Source of the DNA: Daphnia pulex
Lineage: Eukaryota; Arthropoda; Branchiopoda; Diplostraca; Daphniidae
Length of the DNA stretch: 64,000 bases
Direction: 5' to 3'
Assembly (NCBI RefSeq): GCF_021134715.1
Contig: NC_060028.1
Location: forward strand, 890,501 to 954,500
Shown: piece by piece, positions 35,439 to 46,465 of the stretch
Layout of the letters: each line of letters starts with the position of its first letter
How positions within the stretch are numbered: the stretch's first letter is position 1
The notes under the pieces: generated by a model
Told to the model about the DNA's origin: nothing
Database searches by the model: none
What the model saw: only the letters and a program-made list of their open reading frames with translations
Program-made: the position numbers and the translations under genes

Positions 35439-37385
35439 TCATATCTTGTGATTGTTGCTAGGAAGAGCAAAAGAACATCGTTGATCGTTCATGCGTTGTG
35501 ACTGGAACTGAGCGATCAAATTGAAAAATGACTCCTCGTCGTCCACAGGATTGCTGTCTCCGTTAACCTGTCAATGTCCAATAAAAACAGATGTATTATA
35601 ATTGATTAAGATAAGATAAAACGAAATAAAGTTTAAACCTTTTCAATATTTTTCTGATGACTTAGATTTGAATCAGTGGGTGGTTTGATGGAACCATTAG
35701 AACGATGCGACAAACCGTTGGGTGGACTTAATTGCTGCTGTTGTTTAATCGGGTTACTTTTGTCCGGTTCAACTACACCAGAACAATACACCGGCAAACA
35801 CACTCGGGGTGAAGCCTGCTGCTGGACGGCCGGATACAAAATAGTCTTGATAGTTCCGTCTTCCATCGGCAAAGAAGCCGGAGCCAGTCCTATGTGGTAG
35901 GAATTCTTCTCATTCGAGCCCCATCGAGCCTCTTCCGTGAACTCAACAAACGTCCTTCTCATCACACTAAGACGTTTCCTTCCGGATGAAACGGCGGGAA
36001 AAACGGGGAGTTTGAACACCGGCTCTATACTAACACCAGTCAAATCCTGGATGCACTCCATCAGCGGATCTGGAATGTAATCAATTTTCAAGATGAATAT
36101 CCTGGCGCGTTTATCAAAATTCGACGGCGGACGAGTTTCAATGTCCTCCAGGTCGAATATGTCCAGCAGAGTGTCTCTAAAGAGCATGTGAATCGTATCG
36201 ATTTCACTCCGCCGCCTCATCAACCAGTCGATCATGTTGGACAAAAGAGCACAATCGGAAACGGCTTTCAAATCGTTGGTGATTTTATCTTGCTGGGGGC
36301 CTTGGGGGTTTTCCAAACACTTTCTGGCGATGAGATTGACGTCAAACTTCATGATCTCGCTCTCTGTCCGCTGGAGTAAACTGATGAACTGATAAATGGC
36401 TCTTTCCATTGGCGGGATCCGAGTCAGGAACGGATGCTTGGATATCCTGCGACTCTCAGACAAGATCCAGTGCAGCTTCCGTTCAATCTTCAACTTGTCA
36501 TCCATAATCTTGTCCAGTAAAATCCGAGTTTCAATCTGTTTGGGGATTTGACGGCGGACGATGTAGATGGGACGCCATAATTTGGTGGGCTGATTATCTT
36601 CTTTAAAATTGATGACGTCTCTCAGGAACTCGCAGGATTGTCGGAACGAAGTTTCGGTCGGTTGGACATCTTCCAGACTGCTGAGAATTCGACAAGAAAT
36701 TTTGTCTAGTTCAGCTGGCGGCTCGATGTTGATGGCATTGGGTCCGATAATTCGATCGAAATAAGCTTTGGCCAGCAAATAAATGTTTTCCTCGGCGCTG
36801 TGCTTGGTTTCACGACACCAGTCGACAGGTCTGCTCATGGAGCAAATGAGCTCTGCTCCGTAGACGACGTGTTCCACCAAATGGGTGGCCCATCCGCCGC
36901 TCTCCAGCTGATAGTCGTACAATTTCGAGTCGAGGAATTGTTGATCGAGAGTTTCGGTCCTGCGAACGACCCTGAAAAAGACGACGACTAGCGCTTCATT
37001 CTCGTCGCTTTCACAACACCCTGACTGACTAGTTTTTAGAAAGTTAGAGAACCAGAGGAGGTTCAAGTCGACAGCGTCTTGTTCAAGACTCTCATTCAAT
37101 TTCGAGTTGGTCGAGCCCAGCCAAGACGATTTGAACGTGGCCGGTTGGTTGAAGAAAAAGTAGCGCTCCGTTTCGGGAATGGTTTTCTGATCGATATGGA
37201 TGCACTCGCTCGGTACAAGAATGCTACCTGTTTGGATACAGAGAAGAAAATCAAATTAATGAATGGATGATGATATAAATGAATGGGATCTCACTTTTAA
37301 AAATTTTGTCGGTGTAATAATTGTAAAGGTCTCCAACCAACACGTCACGAAAGAGAAAGGAAACCGATTTTCGAGCAGATTCCAT
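35439..37385 (-). CDS. SNTX-like family protein B with C-terminal GoLoco motif, 602 aa
   Basis: Exons 37295-37385, 35639-37227 and 35439-35567 join in phase. The first two exons parallel paralog A (FRDVLVGDLYNYYTD, WATHLVEHVVYGAEL, WRPIYIVRRQIPKQIETR, KIDYIPDPLMECIQDL), followed by a Gln/Ser/Pro-rich linker. Exon 3 (43 codons) encodes DDEESFFNLIAQFQSQRMND followed by QRC, which matches the GoLoco consensus (FFxLIxxxQxxRMDDQR), including the Asp-Gln-Arg triad. GoLoco motifs bind GDP-bound G-alpha-i/o and block nucleotide release. The donor aag|gttta at 35638 and acceptor gacag|gtt at 35568 preserve phase. Without splicing, the frame would stop six bases past the donor. No signal peptide. An SNTX-GoLoco combination is not one I know. 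Confidence 0.75.
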
Positions 37386-40110
37386 TTATAGTTAAATACG
37401 CGGAGCTCATTGTTCACCTATTTCCCAGCAGTCAATAACAATTTCAGATGCTCAATCCTATTGTCCCATCAAAAAGTTACACTATTAATTGCGGTTGACA
37501 TTATAGGTAAATGTTTAAAACTTGAAGAAATTCTGTGACACGTTTTAGTTCAACAAGAAAGTCACGACAAACAGACGATTAACGATACAACGAAAACAAC
37601 TGAAACAAATGAAAGGTGAATCTCCAATGACCACTGGAGCTTAGCACTGACGAGATTGGAATCCGTGAACGAACTGATTCAAAAGTCCAAACAAGAATCA
37701 TGAAATGGCCACGTAGAGACCAGATGTTGTCCTACCCAAAACGAAACTACTAATGTTTATAGCCCGGCTTATTTTCTATCATTCTCGAGGGCCGACCCGT
37801 TCCAGTTTGACCATAAGAAGAAGGTAAAAGGAGGGGGAGAACGATGACCTGCGTTCTTTTTTTTTAACTTCTCCAGACGGGATTTGTTTTGATCACATCG
37901 ACATTAATACAGCTCGATTTCAAACAAACCTTTGGCGTGTAGTACACACAGTGCAATTTTTTTTTCCAAAGGAACATGTGTTAAACAGGTTGAACAGTTT
38001 CCCCTTTCTTTTTTGAAAAAAGTGGCTAAGGCAGAATGCAAATGGCAGGGGGTTAAATTTCCAAAGAAAACTTCCATCCAAAATGGACAGGTGAATGAGA
38101 CGGTCGAATTCACAAGGACATTGTCGTCGGATATTTGGACGCCAAGTGGACCATATCAGCTCAAAGTATATCAATTTCCCCCCCATTGATAGACAATACA
38201 GTTTTCTATTTTTCAGTAGCCGCTTAAGACAAACTTGAAATCTTCAATGTCGAGTTTTAACCTGAACCGGTCAAACAACTATCCGTCTCGGTCGACAACC
38301 ACGCCTAAATCAATCGTTTCATGATACCAAATTAACTTATTTAAAGATATAGGAGCTAGAGAGGCAGCACGAGCGAACCTTTTAATATCATAATTTGAAA
38401 ACTCGTTTGCGCGCGTGTCTCATCAGCTGCCTTTTTCGTCACGTGCCTGTCGATTTCGACTCGATGACATTCGAAGGCGCCAGAACGTCGCCCGAACCAA
38501 CCCCAAAATAACCCACAATCTGTCCCGATAAAAACCTTACGGTGTTAAAATTAGACGATAACAAAATAGTCGGCGCAAATCCAGTTATTTGCTGCTGCTG
38601 ACGGCTCCCTTCCAAATGTTACACATTTTGACTTCGATGTTGAATTCATTAAAAGATGAAAATATTCAAATTTGCCGGGGAAAAAACAAACTGGTTTAGT
38701 CCCCTGCTAATTTAAAGCTACTTACTATCAGATTAATCGAACAAATTCCTTAGAGTTGATGACAAAAAAGGTCCAGCGCATAATTTTCCCACTTGGCATA
38801 GACCTCCCGTGTTATCCTACACCGTGACGTGGACAAAAGAGGGTGGTGAGAAAAGTCGTCCAAGTTTTCTGAAACATAAAATAGAATAACTGGATTAAGT
38901 TACTATAACAACGGGGTAGATAACAAAGTCACGTTAGTTGTTATAATAATAATACATCTTGGGTGTGCAATCTTCAACAATGGGGATACTACATGCCCAT
39001 AGTTGTATTGTTTTAAAAAGACAAAAACTTGGTCGTATTAACACGAGGTCAACGTATAAACTCGTTATTCATTTTTGCGTGTTATTCGTTTTAGCTCGGT
39101 TGAGAGGCAACAAGAATTTGATCTTTTTGTGAAATTTGCAGGTGTGGTTGCTGGACACTTCTTTTGTTAACATTAAAGTTAAATTCTTAATTCGACCCAC
39201 CTTATTTTTCATGTACGATGACCAAATCAAGTGGCGCTTAAACTTTAGTTGCTGTTGATTTCGTTTTGCAAATACCTAAAATAGACTTTGGCGTGATGAT
39301 TTTGACAAGATTTTTTTCAGCTTTCGCAAAAAAATCGGGAGAAAATTTCGTGTTCAATCTATCGTTGGGTCTGGTTTGTTGAATTAATATTCCAGATTTT
39401 TATTTCATCGTATTGATTTGGTAAAAAAGATAAAATGATAATGTCAAATTTGGCTTTAAGATTTGAACGAGTCGATAGATTCAACAGTTCTACTAGTTGA
39501 TTTTTATTCGTAAGGTCATTCGCCTGTGGATGAATTCCGTTATCAAGATTTGCATTAATGACCTGTCCTCATTTGAATTTCCTCTCAAATTGCAATAAAA
39601 CAACACTCAGTTGGGCAAAAAAAGAAACTTACTTTTAAGGTTCATTCTTGGAGATAATAAGACAATAAAATTCACAAGATTCAGCGAGAATAATATGTAA
39701 CGATATCAGCCGTCTGAAATGACAGCGTGAAAATGTAGTGTGGGCGTACAAAACTGATTTTCTGTCCTAATAAGTTCTCTCCCTGTTGAACGAGCGAAAA
39801 AATATTCAAGGCAACAATAATTCGTCGTCTAAACATTTCAAATGATGACGAATGAAAAATTTCAACTTCGCAAGAACACCCACTCGTGCACAAAAGGATG
39901 TGATCTCGAATGATTTAGTCGTAGCCGCTCATAATCTAATCTAACAAAGGTGATTGGTAGTCGACGAAACATCAAATAAAGCGCTAGCAGCGACTGAACC
40001 TTTAAAAATAGAAAAGTGCTTTTGATGTCGGAAGCGAAATAAAAGTTAGTTAATTACTCAAATCAATATATTTGTCACATAGATGCTGAACAGGGGGCAT
40101 GCTCCAAAAC
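37386..40110. other. Intergenic; its right half is the left arm of the GPCR duplication
   Basis: No gene is supported. From about 38955 onward the sequence is repeated at about 41655 with small insertions and deletions (shared blocks gggtgtgcaatcttcaacaa, cacgaggtcaacgtataaac, aatttgatctttttgt). This marks the duplicated upstream region of the GPCR genes. Confidence 0.5.
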
Positions 40111-40170
40111 GTCAAAGGTTGACGTTCGGTGATATATATATGGTCTAGAAACCCTACGTTTCGTCATTCG
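40111..40170 (+). promoter_or_regulatory. Core promoter of GPCR 1
   Basis: A perfect 5-3-5 palindrome, gtcaaaggttgac (40111-40123), lies just upstream of a TATA element (tatatata from 40133). An initiator tcattc follows with its A at 40166, about 33 bp downstream of the TATA start. All three are conserved in copy 2. Confidence 0.65.
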
Positions 40171-40346
40171 ACAATTTCCTGTATCACGAGATCCTATCTT
40201 GTTTTAGGTGCTCTTTTATACTTGCACTACGTTCGTTGATCGTATTCAAACAGGTATATCGACCAATCCGTTTTGTATTTCATCTAAAACTTGCGTGCTC
40301 AATATATTACCCAAATTGTTTTCCGCAATAGGTACAACAAAAGAAA

Positions 40347-41384
40347 ATGAACAACACGACAAGCAATCAAGAAGGTGACCATATCGTTGACCCGGAAAAT
40401 AACGACGACTACAATCCCATCGACCCTGTTTTCTTCCTAATAATCGTGAAATGTGTCTGCTGTTCAATCGGAATTCCACTCAACGTTTCGATCATCGTCA
40501 CCATCATTCGCCATCGCCAGTTTCGCAGTAAACCGCGCAAAATTTTCCTACTGGGCATCTTCTTTTCTAATTTGTCGTTTTTCGCCCCCGCCCTGATCAA
40601 ACTAATTTACTGGGGATTCTATCCAGTCGAATCTCTTTGTAAAACATATGTCGCACTCGTCGGTTTGCCACAAAGTCTTCTCTTGTCCAACATGTTACTC
40701 GCCCTTGTTGATAGGTATTTGGCCATTAACGACCCTTGGGCCCATCGAGAAAAGATGACGGTTCGTCTAGCGTGTCCCGTTGTCGTAATAAGTTCCGCAT
40801 TGATCGTGTTAATCCTTAAATTTGTTTACATTGCCGGACTAGTTCCGCTCCGCTGTCAAGAGCTGCCCATTCACTCCAACATTCTGGCGGCAGTTTTAGT
40901 AACGCTTTTCCTATCGTGCATCGCAATGAATTTCATCGTCTACCGGCAGACGAAGATTCACCTACGTCGTGATTCCCGAACGCTAAGCCCACAGGGCACC
41001 AATGAAGAGGCTCAAGAGATTCCTCTAAATGACAGGAGCACACGAGGATCGGCCAGCATATCCCTCAACGATCATTTGGCCAATAACAGGCGAATGTCCA
41101 TCCATGTTGACAGAAGGAAATCATTTGAAATGGAAATTGAAGCCACTTGTACCTTGATTATCGGCGTGGCATCTCTTTTCGTGACGGTTTTCCCGATGTT
41201 TATCTTGCTCTTGATTATTATGATGTGTCAACTGGTTTACAACGAAGAACTTGAATGTAGCAATCTCACCTGGCTGATGACATATTTCAAGGAACTGGGC
41301 TCCATCCATGCTGTTTATAGCCCATTGATATTTCTGGTGAGAAACAAAGAATTAAGGGTAGTGTTATTTGATTGCTTCCAATAA
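40347..41384 (+). CDS. Rhodopsin-like class A GPCR, copy 1, 345 aa
   Basis: An uninterrupted frame encodes seven hydrophobic segments. It has an N-terminal glycosylation site (NNTT), a GIPLNVSIIV helix 1, DRY at the end of helix 3 (LALVDRYLAI), extracellular cysteines (SLCKTYV, PLRCQEL) that can form the conserved disulfide, a Ser/Arg-rich third intracellular loop (LRRDSRTLSP), and SPLIFLVRN in place of the usual NPxxY in helix 7. A likely 5'-UTR splice acceptor (ccgcaatag) ends at 40331. The ligand is unknown; the sequence resembles orphan peptide- or amine-type receptors. Copy 2 is about 90 percent identical, except in the third loop. Confidence 0.9.
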   Translation: MNNTTSNQEGDHIVDPENNDDYNPIDPVFFLIIVKCVCCSIGIPLNVSIIVTIIRHRQFRSKPRKIFLLGIFFSNLSFFAPALIKLIYWGFYPVESLCKTYVALVGLPQSLLLSNMLLALVDRYLAINDPWAHREKMTVRLACPVVVISSALIVLILKFVYIAGLVPLRCQELPIHSNILAAVLVTLFLSCIAMNFIVYRQTKIHLRRDSRTLSPQGTNEEAQEIPLNDRSTRGSASISLNDHLANNRRMSIHVDRRKSFEMEIEATCTLIIGVASLFVTVFPMFILLLIIMMCQLVYNEELECSNLTWLMTYFKELGSIHAVYSPLIFLVRNKELRVVLFDCFQ

Positions 41385-42810
41385 GTCATTTTGACAGGAA
41401 TTTCCCTGTTGAGTTTCACAATTACCTTTGATTTGATTCAAGTCATTCACTCAACTTAAAACTACGTGTGGACTTCTTCTCGTTTCTCACGACAAAAGCT
41501 AAATTATATTTTTGATTGACTCACGAACGAATGACACACAACTCCACCTCCATGTCAAAGATCTCCAAGTCCCAGCTTCACACCTTGTTACCTTATTCAA
41601 CTGTTTGTCCCTTATCAGCAGTTATGATAGCAGACGATACTACGATACAAGCGTTTTGGGTGTGCAATCTTCAACAATCGGGATAACTAAAAAACTCGTG
41701 CCCATAGTTGTATTGTTTAAAAAACAAAACTTCAAAGTATCATGTTTAAAATAAAACAAAGTCGTTTTAAACACGAGGTCAACGTATAAACTCGTTATTC
41801 AATTTTGCGTGTTATTCGTTTTAGCTCGGAGGCAACAGGAATTTGATCTTTTTGTCAAAATTGAGAAATTTCCTGGTGGTTGCCAAAAAGTTATTCTTAG
41901 TTCGCCCCACCTTATTTTTCATGTATGCTGATCAAATCGAGCGGCGCTTAAACTTTAGTTGCTGTGATTTTGACAAGAATTTTTTCAGCTTTCGCAAGAA
42001 ATTCGGGAGAAAATTTCGTGTTCAAATCTATCGTTGGATCTGGTGTGTTGAATTAATATTCAATATTTTTATTTCATCGTATTGATTTCGTAAAAAAGAG
42101 AAAAAGAAAATGTCAAATTTGGCTTTAAGATTTGAACGATAAATTCAAAAGTTCTACTTGGTGATTTTTATTCGTAAGGTCGTTCGCCTGTGAAGCTGAT
42201 GAATTCCGTTATCAACATTTGCATTCATGACCTGCCCTTATTTAAATTTCTTCTTGAATTGCAATAAAACAACAGTCAGTTGCGCAAAAAAAGAAACTTA
42301 CTTTTCAGGTCCATTCTTGGGGATAATAAGACAATAAAATTCAAGAGATTCAGCGAGAATCTGTAACGATATTAGTTGTCTGAAATGACAGCGTGAAAAT
42401 GTAGTGTGGGTGTGCAAAACTGATTTCCGCCCTAATAAGTCTCTCCCTACTGAACGAGCGAAAAAAAAAATGTTCACAGGCCGATAACAATAGTCTGTTC
42501 TAAATATTTCACGACGAATGTAAATATTTCCAAATGAATTTCCACAAAAAACCCACCCAGACACAATAGGATGTGATCCGCCATCTGAAATGAATTAGTT
42601 GCGCAGCAATCAGGAGCAGCCGCTCATAATCTAATCTAGCAAACGTGATTCGTATACATCGATGAAGAAGCACTAGCAGCGACTGAACCTTTAAAAATAG
42701 AAAAGTGCTTTTGATGGTCGCAAGGAAAAGCAAAGAAAGTTAATTGCTCGAATCAATACATTTGTCAAATAGTTGCTGAACGTATGCCTCGTTGGGGGCA
42801 TGCTCCAAAC

Positions 42811-42862
42811 GTCAAAGGTTGACATATATATACCGTCTAGAAATCCTACATTTCGTCATTCG
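42811..42862 (+). promoter_or_regulatory. Core promoter of GPCR 2
   Basis: The same palindrome gtcaaaggttgac (42811-42823) directly abuts tatatata (42825-42832). Initiator tcattc has its A at 42858. Spacing TATA to initiator is 33 bp, as in copy 1. Confidence 0.65.
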
Positions 42863-43075
42863 ACAATTTCCTGTATCACGAGATGTGCCCAGATCGCTCT
42901 CGATCTTTCCATGTGTTTTTCAAAGTATTTACACTAGACGTTTTTTGATCGCCCATCAGTTTCTATTCAAAAAAGGTATCGACCAATCCATTCGCATTTA
43001 ATCTAAAACTTGTGTGTATTCCCCCAATTATTTTTCCGCAATAGGTAAGGCGCCAACTTGGGAAAAAACAAAAAA

Positions 43076-44134
43076 ATGAACAACACGACAAGCAATCAAG
43101 AAGGTGGCAATATCGTTCAACCGGAAAATAACCAAGAATACAATCCCATCGATCTTGTTTTCTTCCTAATTATTGTGAAATGTGTCTGCTGTTCGATCGG
43201 CATTCCTCTCAACGTTTCGATCATCGTCACCATCATTCGCCATCGCCAGTTTCGCAGCAAACCGCGCAAAATTTTCTTACTAGGAATCTTCTTTTCTAAT
43301 TTGTCGTTTTTCGCCCCCGCCCTGATCCAACTGATTTACTGGGGATTCTATCCAGTCGAATCTCTTTGTAAAACATATGTCGCACTTGTCGGTTTGCCGC
43401 AAATTCTTCTCTTGTCCAACATGTTACTCGCCCTTGTGGACAGGTATTTGGCCATTAACGACCCCTGGGCCCATCGAGAAAAGATGATGGTTCGTCTAGC
43501 GTGTCCCGTTGTCGTAATAAGTTCCGCATTGATCGCGTTTATCCTCAAATTTGTTTACATCGCCGGACTAGTTCCGCTCCGCTGTCAAATGCTGCCCATT
43601 CACTCCAACATTCTAGCGGCAATCTTGGTAACACTTTTCCTATCGTGCATCGCAATGAATTTCATCGTTTACCGGCAGACGAAGATTCACCTACGTCGTG
43701 ATTCCCGAACGCTAAGCCCACAGGGCATCAATGAAGAGATTGTCCTGAATGAACGAGTTTTCTTCAGCAATGAATCTGGATCAGCCAGCATTTCCCTCAA
43801 CGATCAGTTGACTAACAACAGGCCAATGTCCATCCACGTGGACAGGAGGAGAACGTTTGAAATGGAAGTTGAAGCCACTTGTACTTTGATTATCGGCGTG
43901 ACTTCACTGTTCGTGACAGTTTGTCCCATGTTTATCTTGCTCTTAACTATTATTGTTTGTCAACTTGTTTACGATGCTGAACTTGAATGTAGCAATCTCA
44001 TCTGGCTGATGACATATTTCAAGGAACTGGGCTCTATTCACGCTGTCTATAGCCCACTAATATTTATCATGAGAAACAAAGAATTAAGAGTGGCATTGTT
44101 TAGTGGCTGCTTCCAACCTTCTATCGTTCAATAA
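43076..44134 (+). CDS. Rhodopsin-like class A GPCR, copy 2, 352 aa
   Basis: Tandem paralog of the receptor at 40347-41384. The start MNNTTSNQEG aligns with copy 1; the frame is open a few codons further upstream but without another Met. DRY, the disulfide cysteines and the SPLIF helix-7 variant are retained. The third intracellular loop differs (LNERVFFSNESGSASIS against copy 1 LNDRSTRGSASIS), and the C-terminus is longer (SGCFQPSIVQ). Divergence focused on the G-protein-facing loop suggests different coupling or regulation. Both copies look functional. Confidence 0.9.
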   Translation: MNNTTSNQEGGNIVQPENNQEYNPIDLVFFLIIVKCVCCSIGIPLNVSIIVTIIRHRQFRSKPRKIFLLGIFFSNLSFFAPALIQLIYWGFYPVESLCKTYVALVGLPQILLLSNMLLALVDRYLAINDPWAHREKMMVRLACPVVVISSALIAFILKFVYIAGLVPLRCQMLPIHSNILAAILVTLFLSCIAMNFIVYRQTKIHLRRDSRTLSPQGINEEIVLNERVFFSNESGSASISLNDQLTNNRPMSIHVDRRRTFEMEVEATCTLIIGVTSLFVTVCPMFILLLTIIVCQLVYDAELECSNLIWLMTYFKELGSIHAVYSPLIFIMRNKELRVALFSGCFQPSIVQ

Positions 44135-44135
44135 A
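44130..44135 (+). terminator. Polyadenylation signal overlapping the GPCR 2 stop codon
   Basis: AATAAA overlaps the TAA stop (44132-44134). A second aataaaa lies about 30 bp downstream, so either could be used. Confidence 0.4.
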
Positions 44136-44500
44136 AAAGTTTACATGGTTTCTTATAGGTTCCCTAATAAAAACAACAACACATTTTTGCTATTGGTTAT
44201 GCAATAAAAAGAAAAGGGCAAACCCATGTTTCACATTTGCCTTAGCATTTTCATTCGAGTCTTTGGTCTAACTGAACTACGCATGTGTCAGACGTTTTGG
44301 CTTTTTACCTGATATTCCATTATTTCTTTCATTGAAATAGCTAAATATTTATTTACTGACCTTTGATTGACTCACGAACGAATGCCGGAATTCCATCACC
44401 ACGTCACATGTCCATACAAGTCTCACCCACCTCCAATACACTTTCAATTCAAATGTTCATTTCAGCTTCTGTAGCAGACGGTACTCCGAGAAAGGAAACG

Positions 44501-45095
44501 GACTATGGTGGTGTTTGACAGATCACACAAAAAAGAATTTAAATGAGTTAATTAAGTATAAAAATCAGTTAAATTAGAATAAATTATTTAAAAATCCCAT
44601 AGTACTAAATTTATTTGTTTTTATAAAACTCTAATAAAACAATTGCAATATTATTACTTCAATTCGAAAACATTGCTAAATCAAGAGTGGCATTTGTTTT
44701 GTTTTATTTTATCGAATTTGAAACAGAGACAAAAAGAGAAAACACGCGCAACAGCGTTAAATAAAAAATTAGCCAAGTGTGCTTGCCATTGAAAATGTAC
44801 TGCTATTTCTTTTCTTTTTATTGAATAGCGGCCACCACTTTCCCTGTCACTTGAATCAATGATCGTAGTCTCAATTCAACGGAATCCGGAACAAGACACT
44901 TTACCAGACGTCACGATCAGCCGTCTGTTCTGTGTTCTCCATACAGTTCAGTTCATTATTCACACTTCCGTGATAATAAACAATGGAATTGAAATAACTT
45001 TCCCTCTCAGATTAGTAGACCATACACCGACATGAAAATTGAATCGGAGAATTTTTAATAACTAATCCAATTTACGTGTGGATAAAAGATCCGGG
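44501..45095. other. Intergenic, AT-rich, no gene seen
   Basis: Lies between the GPCR duplication and the Gly-rich peptide promoter. No supported frame. Confidence 0.4.
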
Positions 45096-45099
45096 GAAC

Positions 45100-45137
45100 T
45101 ATAAAAAGCGGCAGCAATTCAGACAGAATTCATCAGT
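45100..45137 (+). promoter_or_regulatory. TATA and initiator of the Gly-rich peptide gene
   Basis: tataaaaag at 45100 and an arthropod-type initiator tcagt at 45133, about 33 bp apart, with the start codon 50 bp downstream. Confidence 0.65.
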
Positions 45138-45184
45138 ACGACTTCGTTTGACGAACAAGTTCATCTACTAGAACCCATTTCAAC

Positions 45185-45633
45185 ATGCATTGCAGCAACA
45201 AGGTAATTTTAAATCATATTTAGTCATATTGAATCTGAAATAAACTTACGTTTTCTGGTTCAAAAATTAGGTTTGGATCATTTTGGCCGTGGCCATGGCG
45301 ATTTTCGGAGCCTCGGATGCCGGTCATCTCAGAACTGGAGGGTACGGCGGAGGGTTCGGCGGTGGGTTCGGCGGAGGATACGGTGGGGGACATGTATCCT
45401 CATTCTCAGGACACGGAGCTGGATACGGAAGCTTTGGCGGAGGAGCCGGATATGGAAGCTTTGGCGGAGGAGCTGGACATGGAAGCTTTGGCGGAGGGCA
45501 CGGAGGTGGATACGCCAGACCGGTATCTGTTGTTGTTGTCGGCGGAGGTCATGGTTCCGGATATGGAAGTGGAGGAGGCCGTGGTTCCGGATACGGAGGT
45601 GGAAGCCACGGACACAGATGCCCACATTGTTGA
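45185..45633 (+). CDS. Gly/Tyr/His-rich secreted peptide, 126 aa
   Basis: Exons 45185-45202 (MHCSNK) and 45271-45633 join in phase 0. The intron splits the signal peptide (VWIILAVAMAIFGASDA). The mature part is built from GYGGGFGGG and GYGSFGGGAG repeats with a valine-rich island (RPVSVVVV) and a terminal RCPHC. Such proteins are typical of arthropod cuticle or of glycine-rich antimicrobial peptides; the sequence does not decide which. The very small first exon with a phase-0 intron is shared with the Pro/Tyr-rich genes at 59-63 kb. It is convergent with TRAPPC3, with 155 bp between stops. Confidence 0.88.
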
Positions 45634-45700
45634 ATCCTGAAAGTAATTTATTTAAAAACCCTGAATATTTAAAACAACCGTCGCAGGCAGACTGGCTAAA

Positions 45701-45706
45701 AATAAA
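45701..45706 (+). terminator. Polyadenylation signal of the Gly-rich peptide gene
   Basis: AATAAA 68 bp after the stop codon. Confidence 0.6.
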
Positions 45707-45739
45707 CAAATTATCATATTGAACAGAAATCTGGAGATT

Positions 45740-45745
45740 TTTATT
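45740..45745 (-). terminator. Polyadenylation signal of TRAPPC3
   Basis: AATAAA on the minus strand, 44 bp beyond the TRAPPC3 stop. The two convergent genes' signals are only about 35 bp apart, so their 3' ends probably overlap. Confidence 0.6.
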
Positions 45746-45788
45746 TCACATATGACATGAACAAAGCAATAACAGGTCTCTAAATAGA

Positions 45789-46465
45789 TTAATCTTCTCC
45801 AGCAGGCATAGCATCTTCTAATTTCTTGACAAACTTGACTCTGAGTTCTGTGGTTGGATCTCCTTTCAAAGAATCTTGGACGAACCAACTGGTGACTTCA
45901 AGTTGCACCTAAAACAATAAAATATCAGTAATTTATGTTGGTCACAAGCTGTTCACATGTTTACCATTTCACAGGCTCCCCTGATAATGCCACAGAATAG
46001 ATTACAGTACTTAAGGCTGAGACAGCTCTCTGGCAACTCTACAAATTCTGTCATAGGGTTTTGATCGAACAAGAGTGAAAACTCATCACTGGCAGAGGAC
46101 CAGCTGGTGACGGTAGGGTTCACTCCAAGATACATTTTGAAAGCACTTTGAATCTTCTCTGCAGTATCTCTCATGTCAGTACATCTGGCAGTTGATGTTC
46201 GTGCTAGGAAATCTTCAATGATCCTAACACCAATATTGTATCCCATTCTGTCAAGTTGTCGATTCACATCCTCAGCATTCTCGTAATCCTTCAATAGCTG
46301 ACTTACTAATGCTCCATAAGTCAACGTAAACAGCTCGGAATTCTACATTACCGTTTCAAAACCACACACGAATAAGTCTAGGTTAGAAAATTTGTTAAAG
46401 TGTGTAGAGAGGTAAGTGCTTACAATCTTTTTTGCATCGGTTGCTCTAACACCAGGTCTCGCCAT
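45789..46465 (-). CDS. TRAPPC3: TRAPP complex subunit 3 (Bet3), 179 aa
   Basis: Exons 46424-46465, 45965-46342 and 45789-45908 join in phase. The core subunit of the TRAPP tethering complex acts at ER-Golgi membranes as part of a Rab1/Ypt1 exchange factor. Near-invariant segments are visible: SELFTLTYGALVSQLLKDYE, QLDRMGYNIGVR, IEDFLAR, AFKMYLGV, DEFSLLFDQNP, FVELPES, and the C-terminal VKFVKKLED. The acylated cysteine region is present (ARTSTARCTDMRDTAE). Length matches the human protein (180). An exon 2 donor (gaaatg|gtaaac) and exon 3 acceptor are canonical. Confidence 0.97.

Larger units (their letters stand above)
38955..41640 (+). repeat. Tandem segmental duplication, left copy
   Basis: About 2.7 kb including upstream region, promoter, 5' UTR intron end, GPCR gene and 3' flank. 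The right copy spans about 41655-44500. Shared landmarks are the cacgaggtcaacgtataaac block, the promoter, the coding region, and tgattgactcacgaacgaat downstream (41513 and 44367). Coding regions are far more alike than flanks, as expected for an older duplication under selection or with gene conversion. Confidence 0.85.
41655..44500 (+). repeat. Tandem segmental duplication, right copy
   Basis: Partner of 38955-41640, same orientation, directly adjacent. Small insertions distinguish the flanks. Confidence 0.85.

Noticed and set aside
45317-45722. Long frames in other phases and on the minus strand over the Gly-rich gene
   Set aside because: By-products of the GGN-rich repeats; only one phase has a signal peptide and a matching first exon.
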